Source of the DNA: an uncultured Caulobacterales bacterium
Lineage (GTDB): Bacteria > Pseudomonadota > Alphaproteobacteria > Caulobacterales > Maricaulaceae
DNA length: 64,000 nt
Direction of reading: 5' to 3'
Assembly: GCA_938009235.1 (NCBI GenBank)
Contig: CALLIK010000002.1
Span: 62,001-126,000, forward strand
How positions within the stretch are numbered: the stretch's first letter is position 1; every line of letters begins with the position of its first letter. Shown here piece after piece: positions 1-7,544 of this stretch. A model generated the notes under the pieces. It saw nothing but the letters and a program-made list of their open reading frames with translations. It searched no databases and had not been told where the DNA came from. The position numbers were made by a program, and so were the translations under genes.

Positions 1-2
1 AA

Positions 3-572
3 GGTGGTCAAGCCCCGCTTGTCTTCAGGCGGTTCTATCAGAAATCGCTCAACATTGTGTTTAGCGACTTCTCTCCCGAAGGGTATACAGAATTTTGGGA
101 AAGTCGCGAAAACGAAATTGTTGACGCAGCAAAGAGAGAGATCGCGTCAATTGAAATAAGCCTGAAGTCGGCAACTAAAAGTGCGCTCGAGAGTAAGTTC
201 AATGAAAATTGGGAAATTGCCGGTATACCCATCAAGGTCCGCAAATCTGCGAATGAACTAAAGATCGAAAAGGAGAACCTTTCGGGCCAGGTAGTCGACT
301 TAATGGATTGTTTAAATTTAATACACTATCGCGATATCTTTCTTCAAAATTGGGAAGATCTCTTCAAGTCTGTTTACATTTTCCCCAAGTCAGAAAACAA
401 ATCCAAAAAGTTACAAACACAATGGTTGGATAGACTAAGCAGAATCCGAAACGACCTCACTCACCAGCACATGATATTGCCTGAAGATGCCAAATTTTTA
501 AGCGCTGTCACAGATTGGGTGCTTGAAGATAACACGGAGAAACTCGAGCTCGGCGGCCATCTTTCAGGCTAA
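3..572 (+). CDS. HEPN-domain protein, C-terminal part (5' end outside window)
   Basis: The reading frame is open from the first bases of the window, so this is the 3' end of a longer gene; the GTG at 57 is only an internal codon. Near the C-terminus it carries the segment RIRNDLTHQH, which fits the RNxxxH signature of HEPN ribonuclease folds (Arg and His six residues apart). It is preceded by a helical region with the aromatic stretch NWEDLF, as in Swt1-type HEPN modules at the ends of larger helicase- or DGQHR-type proteins. The N-terminal domain that would define the system is missing. It lies 186 bp upstream of the TPR-CHAT gene on the same strand, in AT-rich accessory DNA. HEPN assignment rests on the motif and predicted helicity only. 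Confidence 0.6.
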   Translation, partial: GGQAPLVFRRFYQKSLNIVFSDFSPEGYTEFWESRENEIVDAAKREIASIEISLKSATKSALESKFNENWEIAGIPIKVRKSANELKIEKENLSGQVVDLMDCLNLIHYRDIFLQNWEDLFKSVYIFPKSENKSKKLQTQWLDRLSRIRNDLTHQHMILPEDAKFLSAVTDWVLEDNTEKLELGGHLSG

Positions 573-706
573 CCGGTGCAACCTCACTCTAGTGAATATA
601 GGACGCTCAGAGATCCCTGAAATTAAAGTACGTTTCATACATCAAATCTTATGGCAGCTAGAGGTCATTGATGAGTATCAATTGTGAAAACGTAGAGCCC
701 CACAAT

Positions 707-731
707 AATATAGGGCAGGTTCTCCTATATT
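707..731. promoter_or_regulatory. Inverted repeat upstream of the TPR-CHAT gene
   Basis: AATATAGG at 707-714 is matched by CCTATATT at 724-731, a perfect 8-bp inverted repeat around a 9-nt spacer. A third copy of AATATAGG lies at 595-602. The repeat ends 27 bp before the start codon at 759, where an operator or 5'-leader hairpin would sit. Function is inferred. Confidence 0.4.
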
Positions 732-758
732 CAATTTTAGCTATATGAAGGTTGTTAG

Positions 759-3700
759 ATGGAAAAATGGGCTTCGCTACTGCAAGATATTGTCACGTCG
801 ATCTCACTTGATGAAGCTGATTTAGGGCCTGTCATAAACGCGTGTGATGACCCAAAGGTAGAAATTTATCTGAAGGGTTTACCACACAAAGGCATTCAAC
901 CGCCCATAAAGGATAACTCGATCATTGCCGAGCTCAACGCGTCGGGGCAAACAGCAGAAGCAACCATATTAAACCTTACAATACACCGTTCAATCTTGGA
1001 GAATACCAACAATCCGGGTGCACTCTCAGCAAGTGAAAAAATCCAAATTTCAGATCTATTTGATGAGCTAATAGCATCCTGCCGAAATCACCCAGATGAA
1101 CTTTCACCAAGCGCATATTTCATCTTACGCTTGAATGCAGGCTTCTATGGTTCGGAAGGAGATTTTGAAGCTGAAAAAAATGCCAACGATGAAGCGCTGA
1201 AAATTTTACGTCACCAAACACTCTCTAATAAACACGATCAACGCGAAAAGTTGGCGGATTTTCTTTACAACCTTGGAATTCTTTATAGCCAAAGAGAGAA
1301 CTTTTCTGCATCCCTAAACGCTTACAAAGAAGCGCGGGACATCGGCATCCTTCTAATTCAGAACGGATCCGCCTCTTCCAAACATAGTCTGGCAATAACA
1401 TTAAACAATCTGGGTAATTTACAAGGACGAACAGGCGACTCAGAAGCGGCCCTTATTTCACTTTCCAGCGCAATAGCTATATACCGTGAATTGATAGAAG
1501 AGTGTTTTCATTCATGTGAAGAGGATCTTGCTCTCTCTCTCATTTCAATCGGAAAAATACACTTCACCAAAAAGGACTTTGAACAAGCTAAGCTAGATTT
1601 AAAAGAAGCGTGCCATCTGTATGAGACACTAAGCGAAATCCATCCAACTCAATATCAAACCGGCTTGGCATTGGCTTTAAGGAACCTTGGCGGCACTTAC
1701 GGCCAAAACGAGGAGCTTGCGCTTGCTCTTGAATGCTTTGAAAAAGCCTGCGTGATCGATAGAAATTTGGCGAGTTCCGGAGATCCGGATGCATGCAATG
1801 GATTAGCATCGACGCTGAACAATTTGGCAATAATATATTTTAAGCAGGGGCATTTTCAATTGTGCCAAGACGCGTTCCAAGAGTGCTGGCAGGTTCGCAG
1901 CCGACTTTCGGTCGAAAACCCCTTAACATTCGGAGGAGATCTCGCCTCCCTCCTAAAAAACCTTGGAATGGTCCACAGGAAGCTTGGCAATCATACTGCG
2001 GCCCTAAAATCTCAAAACGAAGCCTGCAATACGTTTCGAATTTTGTCCGAAAAAGCGCCAGAAGTATATAGCGCTAGTTTTGCAGATGCCCTCAACGGCT
2101 TAGGTGTACAACACAGAGCACTCAGAAACTTCTCCTGTGCCCTGATAGCGCATAAAGAGGCTCTCCCCATCCGGAATAAACTGGCTCAAAGAGAGCCTGA
2201 TATTCACAGAGGTACTCTGGCCACTACCTATAATAATATTGGGGTTTTATATTATGAAACCCGACAGTTTACTCAAGCTCGTATCGCGTATGAACACGCT
2301 CACGATATTCGCAAACAACTCGTTTTAGAGCGCCCAAAGGTCTATTCTTCTGACCTTGCGATGACCCTAAATAATTTGGGGATTTTATACAGAGAGCTAG
2401 AGTTGTATGAGCAAGCCTTAGATGTTCTGCAGAAGGCACTTTCTATCTACCGTATGCTGTCAGCCTCCAGCGGGAAGCTCTTTACAGCTAAGGTTGCAGA
2501 TAGCTTAAGCAACCTTAGCAACCTATACGAAAGAATGGGAAATTTTGAGGTCGCAATCAAAACCGGGCATGAAGCTTGTGATATCCGAGAAGCGCTGGTT
2601 ACCGCGGGCTTTAGAATTTACGAACGGCCTCTCGCCCAAGCAATGTCTAATCTCGGGAAAAGCTACCGAGCGAGCGGAGATATACTCAAGGCTCTCGATT
2701 TCCACCAAAAGGCATACGACGTTTTAGTTGATCTTGATTCAGATAATTTTAAAGGCCATCAAAGTGAACTTTCTATCGCACTTAATAACCTGGGGGTCCA
2801 AAACAATGACCTTGGGAACTTTATAGCGGCCAATGAAACTTTCACAGCCGCAGTAGAACATGCCGAAAATGAAATATTTGATTCTGACTTTCTCTCATTG
2901 GTGAAAGGCAAGATCCACTCAGCTTATAAACATTTACTCACTACGGTAAGCAACGAGCCAGTTCGCGCTTTTGCGTTGGCCGCAACTATGCGTGAGAGTG
3001 GTGTTCGTTCAAGCTCAATCGATAGATCAGACCTCACCTCCACCCAAAAAGTTTTGGCCCAACGGAGTCATCGCTATAGCACTCCTAACATTATACTCGT
3101 CCCGACATCCTCTGGAAAAAACAACAGCCTAACCCTCGGCCTAATCACGCCCGAAAGGTGTCAATGGTGGGTATTGGAATGTAAGGAGTGGTCAAACCTA
3201 TTAGTTCATAACCCGGAACATGTTGACCATAGGGCTCGACGGGAATTAGCTAGAGAAATATGGCTGACACTGCCAGAGGAATTGAAGTTTACAATTATTG
3301 ATACAATTAAACAGGCTGGAGATATATATATAAGCGGCGATAGCGAGTGGTCAGCATTCCCATGGGAATTACTACGCTATGATGAAGGCAACGATGAATA
3401 TCTCGGGTTACAGCAAGCCTTACCGAGAATAGGCTCAATTCTAGCATCAGGCTTAGAAAAGCACCTTAATGTTAAGCGTCTCGGTTCGGGAAAAAAGAAC
3501 ATTGCAGTCATAGCTCCTCATACAACCGGCAAAGTCCCACTTTATGGGGTGCTGGATGAGGTTAAGGCCATAAGAAAGAGCGTCCAAAAGTTAGGATACT
3601 CTCTAAATATATGCGAAATTGGTGACGAGGCTAACGACACTCTGATGCTTCAAGCCATAAGGTCGCAACCGGACATACTATATTTCAGTGGCCATGGAAA

Positions 3701-4169
3701 AATAGTTTCAAAAGAAGAAATGCTGGTTTTACATACGGATCGTAGAGTCACGCCACCACCACAAGCTCGCAAGACCTATTTCGGCGCGTACCATATTGAT
3801 CAGCTAGCCGAAGAAGCTGAAAACACCTGTTTAATGCCGAACTCTCCCTTGGTTGTTCTGAACAGTTGTTTTACAGGTGGAATAAGAACTCATGGTGGCG
3901 ACAGAGAAGACTTAATTCAAGCATTTCTACGAAATGGCTCCGGCGCAATTATTGCTACACCCTTTCCTATTTTTGATGACATTGGAATGGCGTTCGGCGA
4001 AGCACTATTTACTGCTCAGGCTACACCCTATACTTCTATAGGGAACTTGGTTGTAGCTTCCCGGAGAGAACTTGCTACTAAGCACTCTCACGATGTAAAC
4101 AGTCTCAAATGGGGATCTTGGGCAATGATCCATATCCACGGGACATCCAATGCTGCGTCACCTATTTAG
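759..4169 (+). CDS. TPR-CHAT caspase-like protease
   Basis: This 1136-residue protein has a long array of kinesin-light-chain-type TPR repeats (roughly residues 90-720, each with an ALxxxLNNLGxxY-like helix A) followed by a C-terminal CHAT domain (about 740-1130). The expected caspase-like dyad is present: His979 in YFSGHGK and Cys1037 in VVLNSCFTGG. CHAT proteases with TPRs include the Csx29 effector of type III-E CRISPR and separase-like peptidases; the TPR part normally senses a partner and unleashes the protease. No CRISPR locus is nearby. The gene precedes a small hydrophobic protein by 26 bp, so the two probably form one operon. It is AT-rich relative to the core genes, consistent with transfer. 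The family call is firm; the defence role is inferred. Confidence 0.9.
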   Translation: MEKWASLLQDIVTSISLDEADLGPVINACDDPKVEIYLKGLPHKGIQPPIKDNSIIAELNASGQTAEATILNLTIHRSILENTNNPGALSASEKIQISDLFDELIASCRNHPDELSPSAYFILRLNAGFYGSEGDFEAEKNANDEALKILRHQTLSNKHDQREKLADFLYNLGILYSQRENFSASLNAYKEARDIGILLIQNGSASSKHSLAITLNNLGNLQGRTGDSEAALISLSSAIAIYRELIEECFHSCEEDLALSLISIGKIHFTKKDFEQAKLDLKEACHLYETLSEIHPTQYQTGLALALRNLGGTYGQNEELALALECFEKACVIDRNLASSGDPDACNGLASTLNNLAIIYFKQGHFQLCQDAFQECWQVRSRLSVENPLTFGGDLASLLKNLGMVHRKLGNHTAALKSQNEACNTFRILSEKAPEVYSASFADALNGLGVQHRALRNFSCALIAHKEALPIRNKLAQREPDIHRGTLATTYNNIGVLYYETRQFTQARIAYEHAHDIRKQLVLERPKVYSSDLAMTLNNLGILYRELELYEQALDVLQKALSIYRMLSASSGKLFTAKVADSLSNLSNLYERMGNFEVAIKTGHEACDIREALVTAGFRIYERPLAQAMSNLGKSYRASGDILKALDFHQKAYDVLVDLDSDNFKGHQSELSIALNNLGVQNNDLGNFIAANETFTAAVEHAENEIFDSDFLSLVKGKIHSAYKHLLTTVSNEPVRAFALAATMRESGVRSSSIDRSDLTSTQKVLAQRSHRYSTPNIILVPTSSGKNNSLTLGLITPERCQWWVLECKEWSNLLVHNPEHVDHRARRELAREIWLTLPEELKFTIIDTIKQAGDIYISGDSEWSAFPWELLRYDEGNDEYLGLQQALPRIGSILASGLEKHLNVKRLGSGKKNIAVIAPHTTGKVPLYGVLDEVKAIRKSVQKLGYSLNICEIGDEANDTLMLQAIRSQPDILYFSGHGKIVSKEEMLVLHTDRRVTPPPQARKTYFGAYHIDQLAEEAENTCLMPNSPLVVLNSCFTGGIRTHGGDREDLIQAFLRNGSGAIIATPFPIFDDIGMAFGEALFTAQATPYTSIGNLVVASRRELATKHSHDVNSLKWGSWAMIHIHGTSNAASPI

Positions 4170-4195
4170 CGCTTCAAAACTGGAGATAAGGTTCT

Positions 4196-4561
4196 ATGAG
4201 AGAAGAATTAGTGGAGGCTTACAGAGTAGCTCAGGAGTTTGCTGACGAAGCCCAAGAAATACTAGGCGTCAGCGAAATTTCAGAACGTTTATCCCAAATG
4301 AAAGCAGATGCTATAAGTCTCGATAGTATTAGTTCACGTGGCCTCGGGGTTGGAGACGTGGCATCGATCGCAGGGCTCTTAGTCAGTTTAATTGCCTTCA
4401 CTCAGCAAATTCACGCAGGCCACACTCTAAAGGGCGCTTCCCGTAAAGAGGTTTATCGTGAACTTTCACTGCTAGTTTTTGAAGCAGGGGATCTCCAACC
4501 GCTACAAAAAGAACGCCTACTCAATCGACTCATAGACAGGGTTCTTCCCGATACGAAATAG
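4196..4561 (+). CDS. Small single-TM protein downstream of the TPR-CHAT protease
   Basis: A 121-residue protein not assigned to a named family. Residues 1-40 are charged and probably helical. Residues 53-69 form one hydrophobic segment (VASIAGLLVSLIAF) that could span a membrane. The C-terminal 45 residues are again charged and helical, ending in a Lys. A Shine-Dalgarno-like GGAGATAAGG lies just before the ATG, and the gene starts 26 bp after the protease stop. Small, one-TM companions are known beside effector proteases in bacterial conflict systems (for example the EACC-type constant components), but I cannot show homology. It could be the protease substrate, a membrane effector or an adaptor; the sequence does not decide between them. 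Confidence 0.75.
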   Translation: MREELVEAYRVAQEFADEAQEILGVSEISERLSQMKADAISLDSISSRGLGVGDVASIAGLLVSLIAFTQQIHAGHTLKGASRKEVYRELSLLVFEAGDLQPLQKERLLNRLIDRVLPDTK

Positions 4562-4570
4562 TACATGACT

Positions 4571-4592
4571 GCGGGGAGTGACGAATCCCCGC
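4571..4592 (+). terminator. Hairpin after the TPR-CHAT operon
   Basis: GCGGGGA (4571-4577) pairs perfectly with TCCCCGC (4586-4592) around an 8-nt loop, ten bases after the stop of the small TM gene. There is no run of T after the stem, so it is terminator-like rather than a classical intrinsic terminator. The rest of 4593-4742 shows no gene. Confidence 0.45.
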
Positions 4593-4742
4593 GTAGCCCA
4601 CTCTAGAGCATAAATGTGCTCATGGATGAGTTTCTAGAGGGACCCCAGAGTGTGACACAAACCCTACTACCCGTGTGATACAAAATGAAATTTGACAAGC
4701 GTAAGCAATTGTTTTATTTGTATTTTTCCACTCGGCGCTGTG

Positions 4743-4765
4743 CCGTGTGGGGGCACCATTTTCCT
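4743..4765 (+). repeat. Left attachment repeat (attL) of the integrative element
   Basis: The 23-bp sequence starting CCGTGTGGGGGCACC and ending TTTTCCT occurs again, without mismatch and in the same orientation, at 13685-13707. It lies 127 bp upstream of the integrase start, the usual position of the integrase-proximal att site. It is not part of a recognisable tRNA. Confidence 0.8.
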
Positions 4766-4892
4766 AACATAGCAACTTGCGTAAGCCACTGAAAAGTCTC
4801 GGAATATCTCTCTTTCCTGTACTTTCCACACGGTAACTCGCGCGATTTGCCTCACTTCTTGCCTTACAAAAGGCTGCACAGGAGATGGCAGG

Positions 4893-6269
4893 ATGAAAGC
4901 GATTAGACGGCCCGACCAATACTTACGTTTGCGCGGTGATATATGGCATTATGTGCGGCGCGTGCCCAAGGCCGTCAGCCACCTAGACGACCGAACACTG
5001 ATATACCGCTCCCTTGATACAGATAGCCGCAAGGTTGCCCGCCAGCGGCGAGACATATGCGCCGATGCGGACGAGCAGCGCTGGCATGAGATTGTACCCA
5101 GCCGTTTCCGTTCAACGCCAAGAGAGGTTAGCTTCCACGACGTAAGCCATCACGCCCGTTCTATGGGGTTCAATTATGAGCAGATGGAAAGCTTGATTTC
5201 ACGCGATACTGTCACGGATTTATTGAACCGCTTACAAGCCTTGGGGCCATTACAAGAAGCGCCACAGCCAAAAGAAGAACATAATGCCGACGCCTTGCTA
5301 GGTGTTGCCAAGACGCCTTCTGCGACCATTAGCGAAGCGATGGAGCTTTATCTATCCGAGATCGTCGCAGACGAACTCTCAAGTAAATCACCGGAACAAG
5401 TGAACAACTTTTCTAAGATTAAACGCCGCGCCGTGGCGAACTTCGTCAACATAAACGGCGATATAGATATGCGAGATATTACCCGCGAGCATGCCCACGC
5501 CGTGCGTAAATTCTGGCACGAGCGTATCCACCCGAAGGACGGCAGCAAGCCTATGAGCGGGAGTAGTGGCAACAAAGACTTGGGAAGTTTGCGTAAATTC
5601 TACCGCCGATACTTCGAGCATATCGGCGAGGAAGAACGCGAAAACCCATTCCGCAACATGCGATTCAAAGACAAAATTCTCACAAAGGTCATGCCGTTTA
5701 AGGACGGTTGGGTTAGGTCGCGCATACTCGCGCCAGATGTTTTTGAGGGCCTCAATCGGCAAGGCGCACTCCTTTGCATGGCCTTGATTGAGACAGGATG
5801 CAGACCAAGCGAGCTAGCGAATATCAGGCCAGAGAATATACGGCTGGACGCCGAGGTTTCACATATTCGCATCCGTCCAACGAAAGACAGAGAGCTTAAA
5901 TCGGGTGCATCCGTTCGAGATATTCCGCTTGTCGGCGTGGCGCTGGAGGCCATGCGGCAGGCCCCGAACGGTTTTCCGCACTATAGGGATAGGAGCTACT
6001 TATTGAGCGCGTCGCTTACAAAAGCGTTCAAAGCGAGAGCATTATTCCCAACAAAACAGCATCGCATCTATAGCTTTAGGCACAGCTTTGAGAACCGTAT
6101 GTTAGAGGCTGGATTGGACTTTGGATTGCGCTGCACATTGATGGGGCATCGCAACCCGCGACCTGAATATGGTGACGGAGGCTCGCTTGCTTATCGCCGA
6201 GAGGAGCTTTTGAAAATAGCCCATCCTGTTAGTGACGCGCTATTGCAGAGCTATCCATTTAAGGTCTAA
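4893..6269 (+). CDS. Tyrosine recombinase / site-specific integrase
   Basis: This 458-residue protein begins with the short YLRLRGDIWHYVRRVPK segment typical of DUF6538-type integrases, followed by a SAM-like core-binding region (about 150-270) and a catalytic domain. Catalytic features are visible: Arg in ETGCRPSEL, the second box YSFRHSFENR (Tyr replaces the first His, as is common in this group), His in LMGHRNP, and the nucleophile Tyr probably in PEYGDGG. It sits just inside the left repeat and reads inward, so it most likely excises and integrates the 4743-13707 element. The small gene 6281-6514 converges on its 3' end. Confidence 0.92.
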   Translation: MKAIRRPDQYLRLRGDIWHYVRRVPKAVSHLDDRTLIYRSLDTDSRKVARQRRDICADADEQRWHEIVPSRFRSTPREVSFHDVSHHARSMGFNYEQMESLISRDTVTDLLNRLQALGPLQEAPQPKEEHNADALLGVAKTPSATISEAMELYLSEIVADELSSKSPEQVNNFSKIKRRAVANFVNINGDIDMRDITREHAHAVRKFWHERIHPKDGSKPMSGSSGNKDLGSLRKFYRRYFEHIGEEERENPFRNMRFKDKILTKVMPFKDGWVRSRILAPDVFEGLNRQGALLCMALIETGCRPSELANIRPENIRLDAEVSHIRIRPTKDRELKSGASVRDIPLVGVALEAMRQAPNGFPHYRDRSYLLSASLTKAFKARALFPTKQHRIYSFRHSFENRMLEAGLDFGLRCTLMGHRNPRPEYGDGGSLAYRREELLKIAHPVSDALLQSYPFKV

Positions 6270-6280
6270 ATCTTATCGGC

Positions 6281-6514
6281 TTATGCAGCTTGGTCAGCAT
6301 CAGATAGGAGCGAGGCAAGCAAAGCTGCGCGGTCATCCTGCGCATCATATTCTTGTTTAAGGCGTTCCAAAACTGGCCAATATTTGGGGCCATATCGCTG
6401 AACAAGCTGCGCCGCGATAGTCATCCCGCACTTTATGTCAGCGCGAGACGGCGTTTCTATGGAGGCGTTTGATGCTATGTTTTGGGCTTCATTCACGAAG
6501 GGATTATAACCCAT
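6281..6514 (-). CDS. Small hypothetical protein of the mobile element
   Basis: A 77-residue acidic, helical protein starting MGYNPFVNEAQN and ending in an Ala-rich, Asp-containing tail. It has no signal peptide, membrane segment or recognised motif. It faces the integrase gene with 11 bp between the stops. Codon use resembles the integrase. It may be a small regulatory or accessory protein of the element, but no function can be assigned from sequence. Confidence 0.55.
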   Translation of the reverse strand: MGYNPFVNEAQNIASNASIETPSRADIKCGMTIAAQLVQRYGPKYWPVLERLKQEYDAQDDRAALLASLLSDADQAA

Positions 6515-6748
6515 CCAGCGCGATATTTACGAAGAAAAGAGTTGGAAAATTACAAGGTTACGGGTCAAAATAGCCCATAAGACGATTCCTCCAACCTACC
6601 CTAACTCGACAAAATTTCGAGATGATGTTGCTAAATTTTAGAACGACCTTCACCGAAAACAGATTCGAAGATAGGGCTATATTACCAACCGCTCTACTGT
6701 TAGGATTTACGTTTAACGAGAACAATTTCTTTGGAGTGATTTTTTGAT

Positions 6749-7060
6749 ATGTCAAACAACGTTCAGACTGACTTGAGAGTCGATGAAGCAAATTTCCAAT
6801 TTGTTTCTCAAAGGCTACCTAGCGCGGACAACGGCAACGGTAGGACAAAACAGTACTTTAGATTTAGGGATGAAAGTAATTTTCCTATATTTATTATCAG
6901 TGCCTCAAAGGACTATATTGGAAGTGAGCTTAATACAGATTTACTAAGAAAATTTATCTCCTCTGTAAGTAACGAAGAAGGACTTTACCAAAACATCACG
7001 GACGGATGGGTTAAGTCAGGACGGAATGCAGACGTAAAAAAACATGAATATGTTTTTTAG
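6749..7060 (+). CDS. Hypothetical protein, 103 residues
   Basis: This AT-rich gene encodes a soluble 103-residue protein starting MSNNVQTDLRVDEANF, with a predicted beta-rich middle (KQYFRFRDESNFPIFIISASKDY) and a helical C-terminus. TTTGGAGTG about 11 bp upstream can serve as a ribosome binding site. No family was recognised. A shorter ORF follows at 7070-7153 with its own AGGGG site, so the two may be an operon. The low GC compared with the relaxase downstream suggests a separately acquired cargo gene. Confidence 0.5.
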   Translation: MSNNVQTDLRVDEANFQFVSQRLPSADNGNGRTKQYFRFRDESNFPIFIISASKDYIGSELNTDLLRKFISSVSNEEGLYQNITDGWVKSGRNADVKKHEYVF

Positions 7061-7069
7061 GGGTTTAGA

Positions 7070-7153
7070 ATGACAGTCTACTATGACTCCGCCAAAGATA
7101 TTAAGGAGATCAAACAGAGCGCTTTAACCAATGTATCGAAAATAGAAAATTGA
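7070..7153 (+). CDS. Short ORF of 27 codons, possibly a gene remnant
   Basis: ATG at 7070 lies five bases after AGGGG and nine bases after the stop of the preceding gene, and the frame runs to TGA at 7151-7153. The predicted peptide starts MTVYYDSAKDIKEI. It could be a true micro-ORF or the beginning of a longer gene whose remainder was lost when the GC-rich region after 7160 joined here. Spacing and Shine-Dalgarno support translation; nothing supports a function. Confidence 0.3.
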   Translation: MTVYYDSAKDIKEIKQSALTNVSKIEN

Positions 7154-7207
7154 ATACTTGTTGCACCATGCCTTTTGAAAGCATCTTTTCCCCGCTTTGC
7201 GGCGAGT

Positions 7208-7256
7208 CCAACGCGCCTGCCTCCGCTCGTGTGGGCGGCTCCAGCAGGCGCGTCGG
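7208..7256. other. Candidate origin of transfer (oriT)
   Basis: Arms at 7208-7220 and 7244-7256 (CCAACGCGCCTGC against GCAGGCGCGTCGG) form a 13-bp inverted repeat with one mismatch and a 23-nt loop. It lies about 290 bp upstream of the relaxase gene, the classical position for oriT. No nick site could be identified, so the call rests on structure and position. Confidence 0.45.
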
Positions 7257-7359
7257 ACGGCTCTGTTTTGAGAAAGCGTAATTAATTAGATAGGTTTGGA
7301 GCTTGCGGAGGGATTAGGAAAGAAAGTAGCTTTAGCAAGATAAAGCGAACCGCCCTTTT

Positions 7360-7451
7360 GGGGGCACTTCGACGCTAAAGCTCTGTTTTTGCTACGCGAG
7401 TTGGGGTGTTACTTTTTCGGTAACTCATGCGCGGTGCCTCCAAAGTGCCCC
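7360..7451. repeat. Inverted GGGGCACTT motifs upstream of the relaxase
   Basis: GGGGCACTT at 7361-7369 is matched by AAGTGCCCC at 7443-7451, a perfect 9-bp inverted pair 73 nt apart. The GGGGGCAC core also occurs within both 23-bp attachment repeats of the element, so these could be binding sites for the element's recombinase or relaxosome. The remainder of 7154-7544 has no coding capacity I can support. Confidence 0.35.
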
Positions 7452-7544
7452 TATCCCGCTAAGACCTAGAAACTCCCCGTTCCCTACAATTTCCAATCGG
7501 CTTCCTTCGAGACAAAGTCGCCTGTTTTGTTCGATTATGGGCAA

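Noticed and set aside
759-4169. Type III-E CRISPR Craspase component
   Set aside because: The TPR-CHAT layout is similar to Csx29, but no gRAMP, Cas1 or CRISPR array is in the window.
4743-4765. Attachment repeat as the 3' end of a tRNA gene
   Set aside because: Although it contains GGCACCA, no T-arm or anticodon stem can be folded upstream at either copy.
4667-4879. Short minus-strand frame spanning the left attachment repeat
   Set aside because: It crosses the element junction, has no family match, and would have been created by integration.
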